Below are positions 6,690 to 15,316 of a stretch of DNA of 20,608 nucleotides, piece after piece. Made by a program: the position numbers and the translations under genes. The notes below the pieces were generated by a model that worked only from the letters and a program-made list of their open reading frames with translations, ran no database searches and had not been told where the DNA came from. Position 1 is the stretch's first letter. Every line of letters starts with the position of its first letter. The stretch is from an uncultured Prevotella sp. (GTDB lineage: Bacteria > Bacteroidota > Bacteroidia > Bacteroidales > Bacteroidaceae). The stretch spans positions 1-20,608 of the forward strand of contig CALIZL010000001.1 of assembly GCA_938028745.1 (NCBI GenBank), in the 5' to 3' direction.

Positions 6690-9600
6690 ATGAACAAGGA
6701 AAGAATCCTATCAACGGCAGTCTTTCTTGTCGGCATCGGCACTGGCGTAATGGCCAGCAATGCCTATCCCAACAACAACGGGACGGCACTTGCCAAACAG
6801 CTTACAGAAAGGACTGGGGCCTCAACGCCCAACAATCTACAACAAAAGCACAACGAGGTGAAGGTTACGGGAACGGTGTTCGACAGCATGAACGAACCCG
6901 TTATCGGCGCCACCGTACGCGTTAAGGGCGAACAAACAGCCACCGTTACCGACATCGACGGTAACTTTACGCTTAACGCCCATGCTGGCGCAACACTCGT
7001 TGTTAGCTACTTGGGCCACCAGACACAAGAAGTGGCCGTGCCGGCGAATGGCAATGTAACGGTTACGTTGAAGTCGGAATCGCGACAAATCGACGAGGTT
7101 GTGGTTACGGCCTTGGGTATTCGCCGTTCTGAAAAGGCGCTAAGCTACAACGTACAGAAGGTGGGAACAGACGACCTGACCACTGTAAAGAACACCAACT
7201 TCATGAACTCGCTCAACGGTAAGGTGGCCGGTATCAACATCAACGCCTCTTCGGCGGGTATGGGTGGTGCAACGCGCGTGGTGATGCGTGGTCCTAAGAG
7301 TATCTCGCAAAGCAACCAGGCTCTGTATGTAATCGATGGTGTGCCAATTACCAACACTTCGCATGGCGAAACGGGCAGCATGTACTCTTCGCAGCCTGGT
7401 TCGGAAGGCATTGCCGACATCAACCCCGAAGACATCGAAAGCATCTCGGTGCTTAGTGGTCCTGCCGCCGCTGCCCTTTATGGTTCGGCTGCCGCACAAG
7501 GTGTTGTGATGATTACCACCAAGAAAGGCAAAGAAGGCAAGGTTAGCGTTACCGTTAGCCACAGCACGCAGTTTGCAAACCCCTTCATCATGCCCGAGTT
7601 CCAAAACGAGTATGTTAACAAACCCGGAAGTGTTGCCAGCTGGGGCGAGAAAAAGCCGTCGGCGTATGGCAACTACGAGCCCAAGAACTTCTTCAACACG
7701 GGTACGAACATACAGAACAACGTGGCGCTTACCGCCGGCAACGACAAGAACCAAACCTACTTGTCGCTGGGTACGACCAACGCCGCCGGTATCTTGCCCA
7801 ACAACAAGTACAACCGTTACAACCTTACGTTCAGAAACACAACGAACATGCTTGGCGACAAGCTGACTCTAGACTTCGGCCTGAACTATATCCTTGAGAA
7901 CGACCGTAACCTTACCGCGCAAGGACAATGGTTTAACCCGCTTACATCGGTTTATCTCTTCCCCCGCGGCGAAAGTTTCGATGCCGTTCGCACCTACGAG
8001 ATATTCGACCCCAACCGCAATGTCTATGTACAGAACTGGAACTATGGCGATGCGCTGAAAATGCAAAACCCCTACTGGGTGGCTAACCGCATGGTGCGCG
8101 AGAACCATCGCAGCCGTTACATGCTTAGCGGTAGCCTTAAATACAAAATTACCGACTGGTTGGACGTTACGGGAAGATTGCGTTGGGACGATGCTGCCGT
8201 TAAGCAAGAAGACAAACGATACGCATCTACCATCGACCTCTTCGCACATTCGAAGTACGGATATTACGGACACGCCAAAATTAACGACCAATCGCTATAC
8301 GGCGACTTGATGGCTAACGTGAACAAGTCGTTCGAAAACTTCTCTATCGGCGCCAACGTGGGCGGCTCGTTCTCGCGAACCAAATACGACAACGAAGGAC
8401 ATCAGGGCGGTTTGAAGGCACCATCGAACATCTTCACCCCTAATGCCATCGACTATTCGCAGGTTACTAACGACAACCGTCCTATCTACGACCTGCACAA
8501 ACATGCCGTGAACTCGCTCTTTGCCAACGTTGAATTGGGATGGAAGAGCATGGTTTACCTAACCCTTACGGGACGTAACGACTGGGATTCGGCACTCGAC
8601 GGCACCAGCAACGAGTCGTTCTTCTATCCCTCGGTGGGTATGTCGGGCGTTATTTCGCAAATGGTTAAGCTGCCTAAGTTCATCAATTACATGAAGGTTC
8701 GTGCCTCGTGGGCATCGGTAGGTAGTGCCATTTCGCCCAACATCACCTCGCCCTGGCGTTACGAATACGACCCCGCAACGGGCACTTACCGCACCGTTAC
8801 CTATCGTTTCCCCAAGACATTCTACCCCGAACGCACCGACTCGTGGGAGGCTGGTCTTACCGCGCGCTTCCTAAACAACGCACTAACGCTCGACCTTACC
8901 CTCTATCAGAGCAACACGCGCAAGCAAACTTTCCTGCGCGACGTAACGGCGGGAGGATTTAACAAGGAGTATATCCAGCTTGGTAACGTGCGCAACCGTG
9001 GTATTGAGCTATCATTAGGCTACAATCACCGCTTTGGCGACTTGGATTGGAACTCATCGTTCACGTTCAGCTCTAACCAAAACAAGATTGTTAAGCTGTT
9101 CGACGACGACAGCGAAGTGTCGAAGAAGGGCGGACTTAGCGGCGCAGAAATCATCTTGAAGAAGGGTGGCACGATGGGCGACATCTACATGTCTACCGAT
9201 TTCCTTCGCGATAACGAAGGCAACATCGCTACCGACAACACGGGTAGCGTGCTGCAACGCAACCTAGACAACCCCGAATACCGCGGCTCTGTATTGCCCA
9301 AAGCCAACATCGGTTTCTCTAACGAGTTCGCTTGGAAGGGTTTCAACTTCGGTTTCCTTATCACGGCTCGCTTTGGTGGCATCGTATTGTCGCAAACGCA
9401 GGCCATACTCGACGCGTGGGGTGTTTCGAAAGCATCGGCAGACGCTCGCAACAACGGCGGCATCAACCTCAATGGCGGTAAGATTAGCGCCGAGAACTAC
9501 TATCGCATCGTAGGTGGCGACAACCCCATTTGGAGCGAATACATTTACAGCGCAACCAATGCACGCGTACAAGAGGCGCATTTGGGCTATACGCTGCCCA

Positions 9601-9785
9601 AGAAGTGGCTCAAAGGTATGGAACTGTCGCTGGGACTAACTGCGAACAACCTATTCTTCATTTACAACAAGGCTCCATTCGACCCCGAAGCCGTTGCCTC
9701 AACAGGCACCTACTACCAAGGTTTCGACTATTTTATGCAGCCTAGCTTGCGCTCGTTGGGTTTCAATGCAAAACTGAAATTCTAA
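6690..9785 (+). CDS. SusC/RagA-family TonB-dependent outer-membrane transporter
   Basis: Imports glycans across the outer membrane using TonB energy, capped by the SusD partner. With the ATG at 6690 the 1031-aa protein starts with a signal peptide (MNKERILSTAVFLVGIGTGV, cleavage after SNA at 25). A longer frame from 6570 would bury this signal behind 40 residues, so it is rejected. A linker (26-56) leads to a CarboxypepD_reg-like domain (57-128: GTVFDSMNEPVIGATV, TDIDGNFTL), then a TonB-box-like DEVVVTALG (135-143), plug and beta-barrel ending LRSLGFNAKLKF with the terminal Phe of outer-membrane proteins. There is no N-terminal STN domain, so it is not the kind that signals through an anti-sigma factor. 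First gene of the operon; SusD follows after 45 bp. Confidence 0.95.
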   Translation: MNKERILSTAVFLVGIGTGVMASNAYPNNNGTALAKQLTERTGASTPNNLQQKHNEVKVTGTVFDSMNEPVIGATVRVKGEQTATVTDIDGNFTLNAHAGATLVVSYLGHQTQEVAVPANGNVTVTLKSESRQIDEVVVTALGIRRSEKALSYNVQKVGTDDLTTVKNTNFMNSLNGKVAGININASSAGMGGATRVVMRGPKSISQSNQALYVIDGVPITNTSHGETGSMYSSQPGSEGIADINPEDIESISVLSGPAAAALYGSAAAQGVVMITTKKGKEGKVSVTVSHSTQFANPFIMPEFQNEYVNKPGSVASWGEKKPSAYGNYEPKNFFNTGTNIQNNVALTAGNDKNQTYLSLGTTNAAGILPNNKYNRYNLTFRNTTNMLGDKLTLDFGLNYILENDRNLTAQGQWFNPLTSVYLFPRGESFDAVRTYEIFDPNRNVYVQNWNYGDALKMQNPYWVANRMVRENHRSRYMLSGSLKYKITDWLDVTGRLRWDDAAVKQEDKRYASTIDLFAHSKYGYYGHAKINDQSLYGDLMANVNKSFENFSIGANVGGSFSRTKYDNEGHQGGLKAPSNIFTPNAIDYSQVTNDNRPIYDLHKHAVNSLFANVELGWKSMVYLTLTGRNDWDSALDGTSNESFFYPSVGMSGVISQMVKLPKFINYMKVRASWASVGSAISPNITSPWRYEYDPATGTYRTVTYRFPKTFYPERTDSWEAGLTARFLNNALTLDLTLYQSNTRKQTFLRDVTAGGFNKEYIQLGNVRNRGIELSLGYNHRFGDLDWNSSFTFSSNQNKIVKLFDDDSEVSKKGGLSGAEIILKKGGTMGDIYMSTDFLRDNEGNIATDNTGSVLQRNLDNPEYRGSVLPKANIGFSNEFAWKGFNFGFLITARFGGIVLSQTQAILDAWGVSKASADARNNGGINLNGGKISAENYYRIVGGDNPIWSEYIYSATNARVQEAHLGYTLPKKWLKGMELSLGLTANNLFFIYNKAPFDPEAVASTGTYYQGFDYFMQPSLRSLGFNAKLKF

Positions 9786-9830
9786 ACGCACACGCATACA
9801 TTTTATATATTCAACACAAAGAATACAACG

Positions 9831-11375
9831 ATGAACAACAAACATATATTCAAGTCGATGGCCTTGGGTGCCCTGCTAGTAGGCGGCATGGCCATGCAAA
9901 CGGCTTGCACCGCTGGTTTCGAAGAGGCCAACCGACCCGGCCATAAGGTATCGGCAGAAGAGCTGGACCGCGACAATTACTCTACCAGTTCGTTCCTTAC
10001 CCAATTGGTAAACGAGGCTTTCCCCGAACAAGAGAACACGTATCAGATGACCGAAGACCTCATCGGAAACTATTTGGGTCGCTATATGACCTACGCCAAC
10101 GATGGTTTTAGCGACAAGAACTTCGCCCGTTTCAATGCGCCCAATGGCTGGGTGAGCTGGCCTTTCAACAATTCACTGCCCAAAGCAACGTCGGCTTTCA
10201 AAGCCATCGCTGCCAAAACGGGTCGCGAAGGCGTGCTCTACGCTCAGGCCTTGATACTCCGCGCACAGGTTTACCAACGCTATGTTGACATGTATGGCGC
10301 ATTGCCCGTGGGCTTAGAGCAAGACGACGCCGCCTACTCTTCGCAAGAAGACGTATATAAGTTGCTCGTTGCCAACCTAGACACGGCCGCATTGCTGCTC
10401 AAACCGTTCAACACTTCAACGGTAAACGAAGAGAACGACAAGGTTTATGAGGGCAAAGTGTCTAAATGGTATAAGTTGGCCAACTCCTTAAAGTTGAGAA
10501 TGGCCATACGTATGCGCTATGCCGACCCCGCATTCGCCAAGAAAACGGGTGAGGCGGCCGTTGCTGCTGGCGTTATTACGAGCAACGACGACAACTGTGC
10601 CGTTACCTATACGCCCAACGGACAATATAAGACTTCTATTGAATGGGGCGACAGTCGTGCTTGTGCCGACTTGGAATGTTTCCTCACGGGTTATGCCGAC
10701 CCACGCCTTAGAACGTACTTCAAACCTGCACAAAAGACATCGGGTCGTGCCATCGTGGGCTGTCTGGCTGGTGCAAAGATTGAGAATAAGAAGAAAGCCA
10801 ACGAGATTTATTCGGCTGCCAACGTGGGTCAGAACACTCGTGGCGTGTGGCTAACTGCCGCTGAAATGGCGTTTTGCCGCGCAGAAGGCGTGCTAGCCGG
10901 TTGGAGCGGCATGGGCGGAACGGCCAAAGACCTGTACGAAGAGGGCGTAAAACTGTCGTTCGAACAATGGGGAGCAGGCAGTGCTGCAAGCTATCTCGAA
11001 AACAGCACGGCCAAACAAGCCGACTATACCGATGCCGAAGGAGGTTTCGGACAGTCGCAAGCTGCTGTTAGCACCATCACCATCAAATGGAACGACGGCG
11101 CAACAGCCGAGGAAAAGCTCGAACGACTGATGACACAAAAGTGGATTGCGCTCTTCCCCGAGGGGCAAGAGGCTTGGAGCGAACTACGCCGCACGGGCTA
11201 TCCCAAGGTGTTCCCCGTGGCTCAAAGCACATCGGGATACAGCTTGAAGGTGCCCAACCGCATTCCTTTCGCCATTGACGAACTTACTAAAAACCCCACC
11301 AACTATCGCAAAGCGGTGCAACTTATCGGCGGTAACGACGACTACGCAACGAAAATGTGGTGGCAAAAGAAGTAA
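9831..11375 (+). CDS. SusD/RagB-family surface glycan-binding lipoprotein
   Basis: Outer-membrane lipoprotein that binds the glycan and lids the SusC barrel. Signal peptide MNNKHIFKSMALGALLVGGM is followed by a slightly atypical lipobox MQTAC (C26 acylated). Helix-rich TPR-like body: ALILRAQVYQRYVDMYGALP (roughly 140-160) and KVSKWYKLANSLKLRMAIRM (roughly 210-230) are typical of the SusD-like subfamily found in N-glycan and host-glycan loci. The C-terminal KWIALFPEGQEAWSELRRTG is also typical. 514 aa, normal length. It is followed by 194 bp of repeat-rich spacer before the GH18 gene, which may set SusCD apart from the downstream genes in expression. Confidence 0.94.
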   Translation: MNNKHIFKSMALGALLVGGMAMQTACTAGFEEANRPGHKVSAEELDRDNYSTSSFLTQLVNEAFPEQENTYQMTEDLIGNYLGRYMTYANDGFSDKNFARFNAPNGWVSWPFNNSLPKATSAFKAIAAKTGREGVLYAQALILRAQVYQRYVDMYGALPVGLEQDDAAYSSQEDVYKLLVANLDTAALLLKPFNTSTVNEENDKVYEGKVSKWYKLANSLKLRMAIRMRYADPAFAKKTGEAAVAAGVITSNDDNCAVTYTPNGQYKTSIEWGDSRACADLECFLTGYADPRLRTYFKPAQKTSGRAIVGCLAGAKIENKKKANEIYSAANVGQNTRGVWLTAAEMAFCRAEGVLAGWSGMGGTAKDLYEEGVKLSFEQWGAGSAASYLENSTAKQADYTDAEGGFGQSQAAVSTITIKWNDGATAEEKLERLMTQKWIALFPEGQEAWSELRRTGYPKVFPVAQSTSGYSLKVPNRIPFAIDELTKNPTNYRKAVQLIGGNDDYATKMWWQKK

Positions 11376-11547
11376 AGGAATAAATGCTAAGGAGTAAAGG
11401 AGTGAAGGGATAAAGAGGAGTTATGGAGTTGCGCCAAACCGCGATACGGCTATGGCTAATGGCTTTTAAGCCCACCAACTCCACCTCTCCTTGTTAACAG
11501 GTAAACCCGTAAACTCCCCAACTAGTGAACTAGTAACTCGTTAACCC
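11374..11547. repeat. Octamer-like repeats and hairpin in the SusD-GH18 spacer
   Basis: The left part reads in 8-bp steps (GTAAAGGA, ATAAATGC, TAAGGAGT, AAAGGAGT, GAAGGGAT, AAAGAGGA, GTTATGGA). The right part, on the minus strand, reads GTTAACGA, GTTACTA, GTTCACTA, GTTGGGGA, GTTTACGG, GTTTACCT, GTTAACAA, which is the same family as the array at 3250-3361 but inverted. TGGAGTTG (11424-11431) pairs with CAACTCCA (11476-11483), giving a mid-operon hairpin with a 44-nt loop. No T-run follows, so it is probably a processing or stability element rather than a full terminator. Confidence 0.65.
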
Positions 11548-11569
11548 AACATTATAAAATTAGATTTCG

Positions 11570-12673
11570 ATGAATATCAAGAATAAAACCCTACTGTGGC
11601 TTGCGGCAGCTACAATGTCGCTCACTGCATGCAGCGATTGGACTGAGACGGAAATAAAGAACCCGACAGACTTGACCGTCACCAACAAAAGCGAAGCATA
11701 TTATGCCAAGCTGCGCGAATACAAAAACAGCGACCATCCCAAAGTATTCGGATGGTTTGGCAACTGGACTGGCGAAGCGGCTATGCTCAACAACTCGCTA
11801 AAAGGACTTCCCGACAGCGTAGACTTCGTTTCGCTCTGGGGTAACTGGCGAAACTTGAACGACAAACAAAAGAGAGACCTGCAATTTGTTCAGCAAGTAA
11901 AAGGAACGAAGGTGCTGATGTGCTTTATCGTGATGGACATCGGCGACCAAATGACGCCGCCGATACCCGCCGATAAGGTGGCCAGCGGAACCACTTGGAA
12001 AGAATGGAGGAAGGAATTCTGGGGCTGGGGCGACTCTAATGAGTCGAGAATTGCAGCCGCCGAAAAGTATGCCAACGCCATTTGCGACAGCATTGACAAG
12101 TACGGCTACGACGGATTCGACATCGATGCCGAACCCAACTTCGCACAACCTTTCGCTACCGACAAGGAGATGTGGAACGAACAAGGCGTGATGACGGCTT
12201 TCGTTCAAACCCTAAGCAAGCGTATCGGCCCCAAATCGGGTACTAACAAGATGCTCGTTGTTGACGGTGAGCCCGATGCACTACCCGAATCGCTGGGCGA
12301 CCACTTCGACCACTTCATCCTGCAAGCCTACAACACCAGCAGCGACGAACAGCTTAACGGCCGCTTGAGAACTCAGATTGAACACTTCAAGAATACACTC
12401 ACCCCCGAACAGGTGGCAAAGAAAATCATCGTTTGCGAGAACTTTGAGAACTATGCCGCAATGGGTGGCGTAGACTTCCGCACAAAACAGGGCAATGTTA
12501 TACCCTCCCTCCTCGGCATGGCCTACTGGCAACCCACCTATAACGGACAAACCTTCCAGAAGGGTGGCGTAGGTTCGTACCACATGGAGTACGAATACGG
12601 ACAGTCTTCGGCGCAAACCACATACCCCTGGTTGCGCAAGGCCATACAGATTATGAACCCTTCTTTGAAGTAA
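11570..12673 (+). CDS. GH18 endo-beta-N-acetylglucosaminidase-like surface lipoprotein
   Basis: Predicted to cut the chitobiose core of N-linked glycans outside the cell. Signal peptide with lipobox LTAC (C21). The GH18 signature DGFDIDAE (181-188) is complete: D184, D186 and the catalytic acid E188. ILQAYN (Q252, Y254) matches the QxY motif on a later strand, which in GH18 helps hold the substrate N-acetyl group. The 367-aa size fits a bare TIM barrel like EndoF/H-type enzymes, with no chitin-binding module, so chitinase is less likely. Third in the operon, 25 bp before the first adhesin gene. Its position between SusCD and two binding lipoproteins equals that of GpdG in the Capnocytophaga canimorsus Gpd complex. 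The exact glycan class cannot be read from sequence. Confidence 0.88.
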   Translation: MNIKNKTLLWLAAATMSLTACSDWTETEIKNPTDLTVTNKSEAYYAKLREYKNSDHPKVFGWFGNWTGEAAMLNNSLKGLPDSVDFVSLWGNWRNLNDKQKRDLQFVQQVKGTKVLMCFIVMDIGDQMTPPIPADKVASGTTWKEWRKEFWGWGDSNESRIAAAEKYANAICDSIDKYGYDGFDIDAEPNFAQPFATDKEMWNEQGVMTAFVQTLSKRIGPKSGTNKMLVVDGEPDALPESLGDHFDHFILQAYNTSSDEQLNGRLRTQIEHFKNTLTPEQVAKKIIVCENFENYAAMGGVDFRTKQGNVIPSLLGMAYWQPTYNGQTFQKGGVGSYHMEYEYGQSSAQTTYPWLRKAIQIMNPSLK

Positions 12674-12698
12674 AACCACACTTAATCATTACGCAAAA

Positions 12699-13862
12699 AT
12701 GAAAAGATACAGCATAACCATTAAGGCTGCTGCAATGGCCATTGCAGCCCTTTCGTTGGCCGCATGCAACAATGCCGAATATAGCGAGCTTACCAATCAG
12801 GCCTATTTCGAGCAAACGCGCACCAACGCCAACACATCTATGAAGATTACGGTGGGCGAAGACAACGTGCAACAGAACTTCTACGTTAGGCTATCGTCGC
12901 CTGCCGAGCAAACCAGCACTTTCGATGTGTCGGTAGACGAGGCTGCCCTGAACGAGTATAACGCACGCAACGCCACACAATACGTGGCCTTGCCCGCTAG
13001 CGAATACCAACTTACCAGCACCGAAGCCACGGTCAACGCAGGCGCGGTAAGCTCTACGCCCGTACAACTTACCGTGAAACCGCTGTCCAACGAGGTGAAA
13101 AATTCGGGTAAAAAGTATGCCGTGGCCTTAAAGCTGAAAAGCAAAAACGGCGTTAACGACGTGCTCGAACCGGGCAGCAAGCTGGTTTGCATCATCGATC
13201 AGGTGGTTCGTCAAGACGTACCTGTCATCAATTCGGCCGCACGCATCACCTTTAACATGCGCCAAGAGTACGCACTAACGGCATGGACGGTAGAAATGAA
13301 TGTCAACATCGACAAGCTTGGCAAGGCCATTGGCGAACTAAACAACCAGATGCTCTTCGGTGCATGGGCACCTTCGGGCAAGGATGGTGAGATATACACG
13401 CGCTTTGGCGATGCGCCCATCGAGGGCAACCGCCTGCAAATAAAAACCCAAGGTTCGCAACTTAACAGCAACCAGCTGTTCGAGGCCGGCAAGTGGTATC
13501 ACTTGGCCTTTGTTTGCGAAGGCACAAAGCTGTCGCTCTACGTTAACGGTAAGCTCGATTCTTCGATGGACTTGCCCGGAAAGGTTGTCAACTTAGGCAA
13601 TACCATGCTCTTTGGAGCCACCGATTACCTCAAAGCCAACGTGCAAGTAAGCGAGCTGCGTTTCTGGACTAAGGCTCGTACGCAAAACGAAATTGCCAAC
13701 GATATGTACGTTTGCGACCCACAAAGCGATGGACTGGAAGCCTACTGGAAGATGAACGAGGGCAGCGGCGACACCTTTAAGGATGCCACTGGCCACGGAA
13801 ACAACGGTAAGGCCGCTACGCTTCCCGCATGGAATGCCAACGTGCGCATCGACGGCAAATAA
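12699..13862 (+). CDS. DUF1735-LamG surface glycan-binding lipoprotein
   Basis: Likely surface glycan-binding protein of the operon. Signal peptide MKRYSITIKAAAMAIAALSL with lipobox LAAC (C23). The N-terminal part (about 30-170) is DUF1735, an Ig-like fold common in PUL adhesins: FYVRLSSP, then NEYNARNATQYVALPASEYQ. The C-terminal part (about 180-387) is a concanavalin-A/LamG-like domain: FEAGKWYHLAFVCEGTKLSL, YVNGKLD, ELRFWTKARTQNEI, YWKMNEGSGD. No catalytic acids of a known hydrolase are evident. 387 aa. It starts 25 bp after GH18 and corresponds in position to GpdE. Confidence 0.85.
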   Translation: MKRYSITIKAAAMAIAALSLAACNNAEYSELTNQAYFEQTRTNANTSMKITVGEDNVQQNFYVRLSSPAEQTSTFDVSVDEAALNEYNARNATQYVALPASEYQLTSTEATVNAGAVSSTPVQLTVKPLSNEVKNSGKKYAVALKLKSKNGVNDVLEPGSKLVCIIDQVVRQDVPVINSAARITFNMRQEYALTAWTVEMNVNIDKLGKAIGELNNQMLFGAWAPSGKDGEIYTRFGDAPIEGNRLQIKTQGSQLNSNQLFEAGKWYHLAFVCEGTKLSLYVNGKLDSSMDLPGKVVNLGNTMLFGATDYLKANVQVSELRFWTKARTQNEIANDMYVCDPQSDGLEAYWKMNEGSGDTFKDATGHGNNGKAATLPAWNANVRIDGK

Positions 13863-13874
13863 CTAATCGTATAA

Positions 13875-13921
13875 GCCCGGCTTGCCCCAAGGCCGATAAA
13901 AGCCTTGGGCAACAAGCGGGC
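13875..13921 (+). promoter_or_regulatory. Strong intergenic hairpin between the two adhesin genes
   Basis: The inner stem CCCAAGGC (13886-13893) pairs with GCCTTGGG (13902-13909), loop CGATAAAA. The outer stem GCCC-GCTTG (13875-13884, G13879 bulged) pairs with CAAGCGGGC (13913-13921). No T-run follows, so it is more likely an mRNA-processing, stability or partial attenuation element. Confidence 0.7.
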
Positions 13922-13964
13922 CAATACTTTCCAAACCAAACACATTCAGACGAAGATTATCAAT

Positions 13965-14951
13965 ATGAAATCAATCTTAAAGATAACATGGCCTGCCCTC
14001 GTGGGGCTTGCCACATTGTTTACTGCCTGCCAAAGCGAACCCGAAGTGGGCACTAAACTCTACGATAAGGGCGAAACAAGCAACTTGCCTAAGCTGTACA
14101 TACACGACTTGGGCAACCAAGGCAACAAGGGTGCGCTGGAAGTTGTAAACGCCAATGGCGAACTTATCGCTAAAAAAGACACCGTTAAGTTTTATGTACG
14201 CCTCTCTTCTCCACTCGACCACGACCTAGAAGTGAGCGTTGCCGAGAATCCTTCTGCCACCAAGCAGGCTGGCGCTACGGCTCTGGAAAAGGGTGCAGTT
14301 AATATTCTTACGCCTACTGTTACCATTGCGAAGGGCGCTACCGTATCAGCAGAACCCATAAAGGTGGTGGCGCAATTGGGCAACGCACTCGACACGCTGA
14401 TGTCTACACGCACAAACGGCGCAGTTACGCTTACACTGAACCCTGTACAAGGTGTAGATGTGGCCAGCAACTACGGCAATATGAACATCACCGTTAACTA
14501 TAAGGAAAGCAATTTGGTTGATAATGGCAACACCGATGGACTTACGGCTATGGACCTTGGCGACTACTTTGTATACGACGACCAGAACAATAAGCTTGAG
14601 AACCTATACGACGGCAACCTGTCAACCGTGTGGTTTAAGCCTTCCAACCAAGGGCCATTTACTTTCGTCATCACAGTGTCCGAAAACACCAAAGTTACTG
14701 CTCTCTCACTCGTTCCTAGCGCAAGATACGTCAACTGGGTGGCTAAGAGTATGACTGTTGAGACCAGCGAAGACTGGAACACATGGACGAACCAAGGCGA
14801 GATTACGAGAACAGACAACAGCATCAGCAACGGAGAACCTTTCGTTGTTCGGTTTACTAAGCCTGTTAAATGTACCTACATAAGGCTCTCCAACGTACGG
14901 TCTGCCTCGTCAAGATACCTTTTTATCGGCGAAATGAAGGTCTATAAATAA
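13965..14951 (+). CDS. DUF1735-discoidin (F5/8 type C) surface lipoprotein
   Basis: Last gene of the operon and likely a second surface glycan-binding protein. The ATG at 13965 gives a clean signal peptide MKSILKITWPALVGLATLFT and lipobox FTAC (C22). An in-frame ATG at 13905 lies inside the preceding hairpin and would hide the signal, so it is rejected. Residues about 25-170 are DUF1735-like (KFYVRLSSPLDHDLEVSVAE). Residues about 180-328 are a discoidin-like beta-sandwich: ENLYDGNLSTVWF, FTFVITVSENTKVTALSLVP, VETSEDWNTW, CTYIRLSNV. 328 aa. It corresponds in position to GpdF. A terminator-like stem follows at 15047. Confidence 0.84.
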   Translation: MKSILKITWPALVGLATLFTACQSEPEVGTKLYDKGETSNLPKLYIHDLGNQGNKGALEVVNANGELIAKKDTVKFYVRLSSPLDHDLEVSVAENPSATKQAGATALEKGAVNILTPTVTIAKGATVSAEPIKVVAQLGNALDTLMSTRTNGAVTLTLNPVQGVDVASNYGNMNITVNYKESNLVDNGNTDGLTAMDLGDYFVYDDQNNKLENLYDGNLSTVWFKPSNQGPFTFVITVSENTKVTALSLVPSARYVNWVAKSMTVETSEDWNTWTNQGEITRTDNSISNGEPFVVRFTKPVKCTYIRLSNVRSASSRYLFIGEMKVYK

Positions 14952-15046
14952 GTCTGTGGCTGCAAGGCCAACAGCATTTAGCATCCATGTGCCCACCACG
15001 GCGCATACGCTTGTTATGCTAAAGCCGCAATACTAACACCATACCC

Positions 15047-15090
15047 AACGCCCCCATTGGCCTTAACACGCCTCTGGGGGCGTTTCTGTG
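15047..15090 (+). terminator. Terminator-like stem after the PUL operon
   Basis: AACGCCCCCA (15047-15056) pairs perfectly with TGGGGGCGTT (15075-15084) across an 18-nt loop, followed by TCTGTGTCC. The T-run is short, so it may be weak. It lies 95 bp after the last operon gene. Confidence 0.65.
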
Positions 15091-15157
15091 TCCTATGCCG
15101 AGAACGCTGACTTGCGTGCAATCTATCCCTTCCACATAATAAACAGCACCTTTTCGC

Positions 15158-15196
15158 GTTTTCAAAGATACTTAGACTTGGTTTTCAAAGAAACTT
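15158..15196 (+). repeat. 16-bp direct repeat upstream of the methyltransferase
   Basis: GTTTTCAAAGATACTT (15158-15173) and GTTTTCAAAGAAACTT (15181-15196) match at 15 of 16 positions, start to start 23 bp. They lie about 120 bp upstream of the next gene and could be a regulator site or a chance local duplication. The rest of 14952-15316 shows only the terminator-like stem. Confidence 0.6.
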
Positions 15197-15316
15197 TGGT
15201 TTGGCAAACATAGGCTCGCATCAGCCATCCCAAACGGCAAATGGCAGTGCCTTTGCCCACACCATTGCTCTTCACAAGCCCACCAATTCCCCCACTCCAT
15301 AACGCCCCACAGCAAC

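Noticed and set aside
7140..7754. 204-residue minus-strand frame within SusC
   Set aside because: Shadow of the SusC coding frame; no domain, signal or start region.
13905..13964. 20-residue extension of the discoidin lipoprotein
   Set aside because: Its start lies inside the 13875-13921 hairpin and it would displace the lipoprotein signal.
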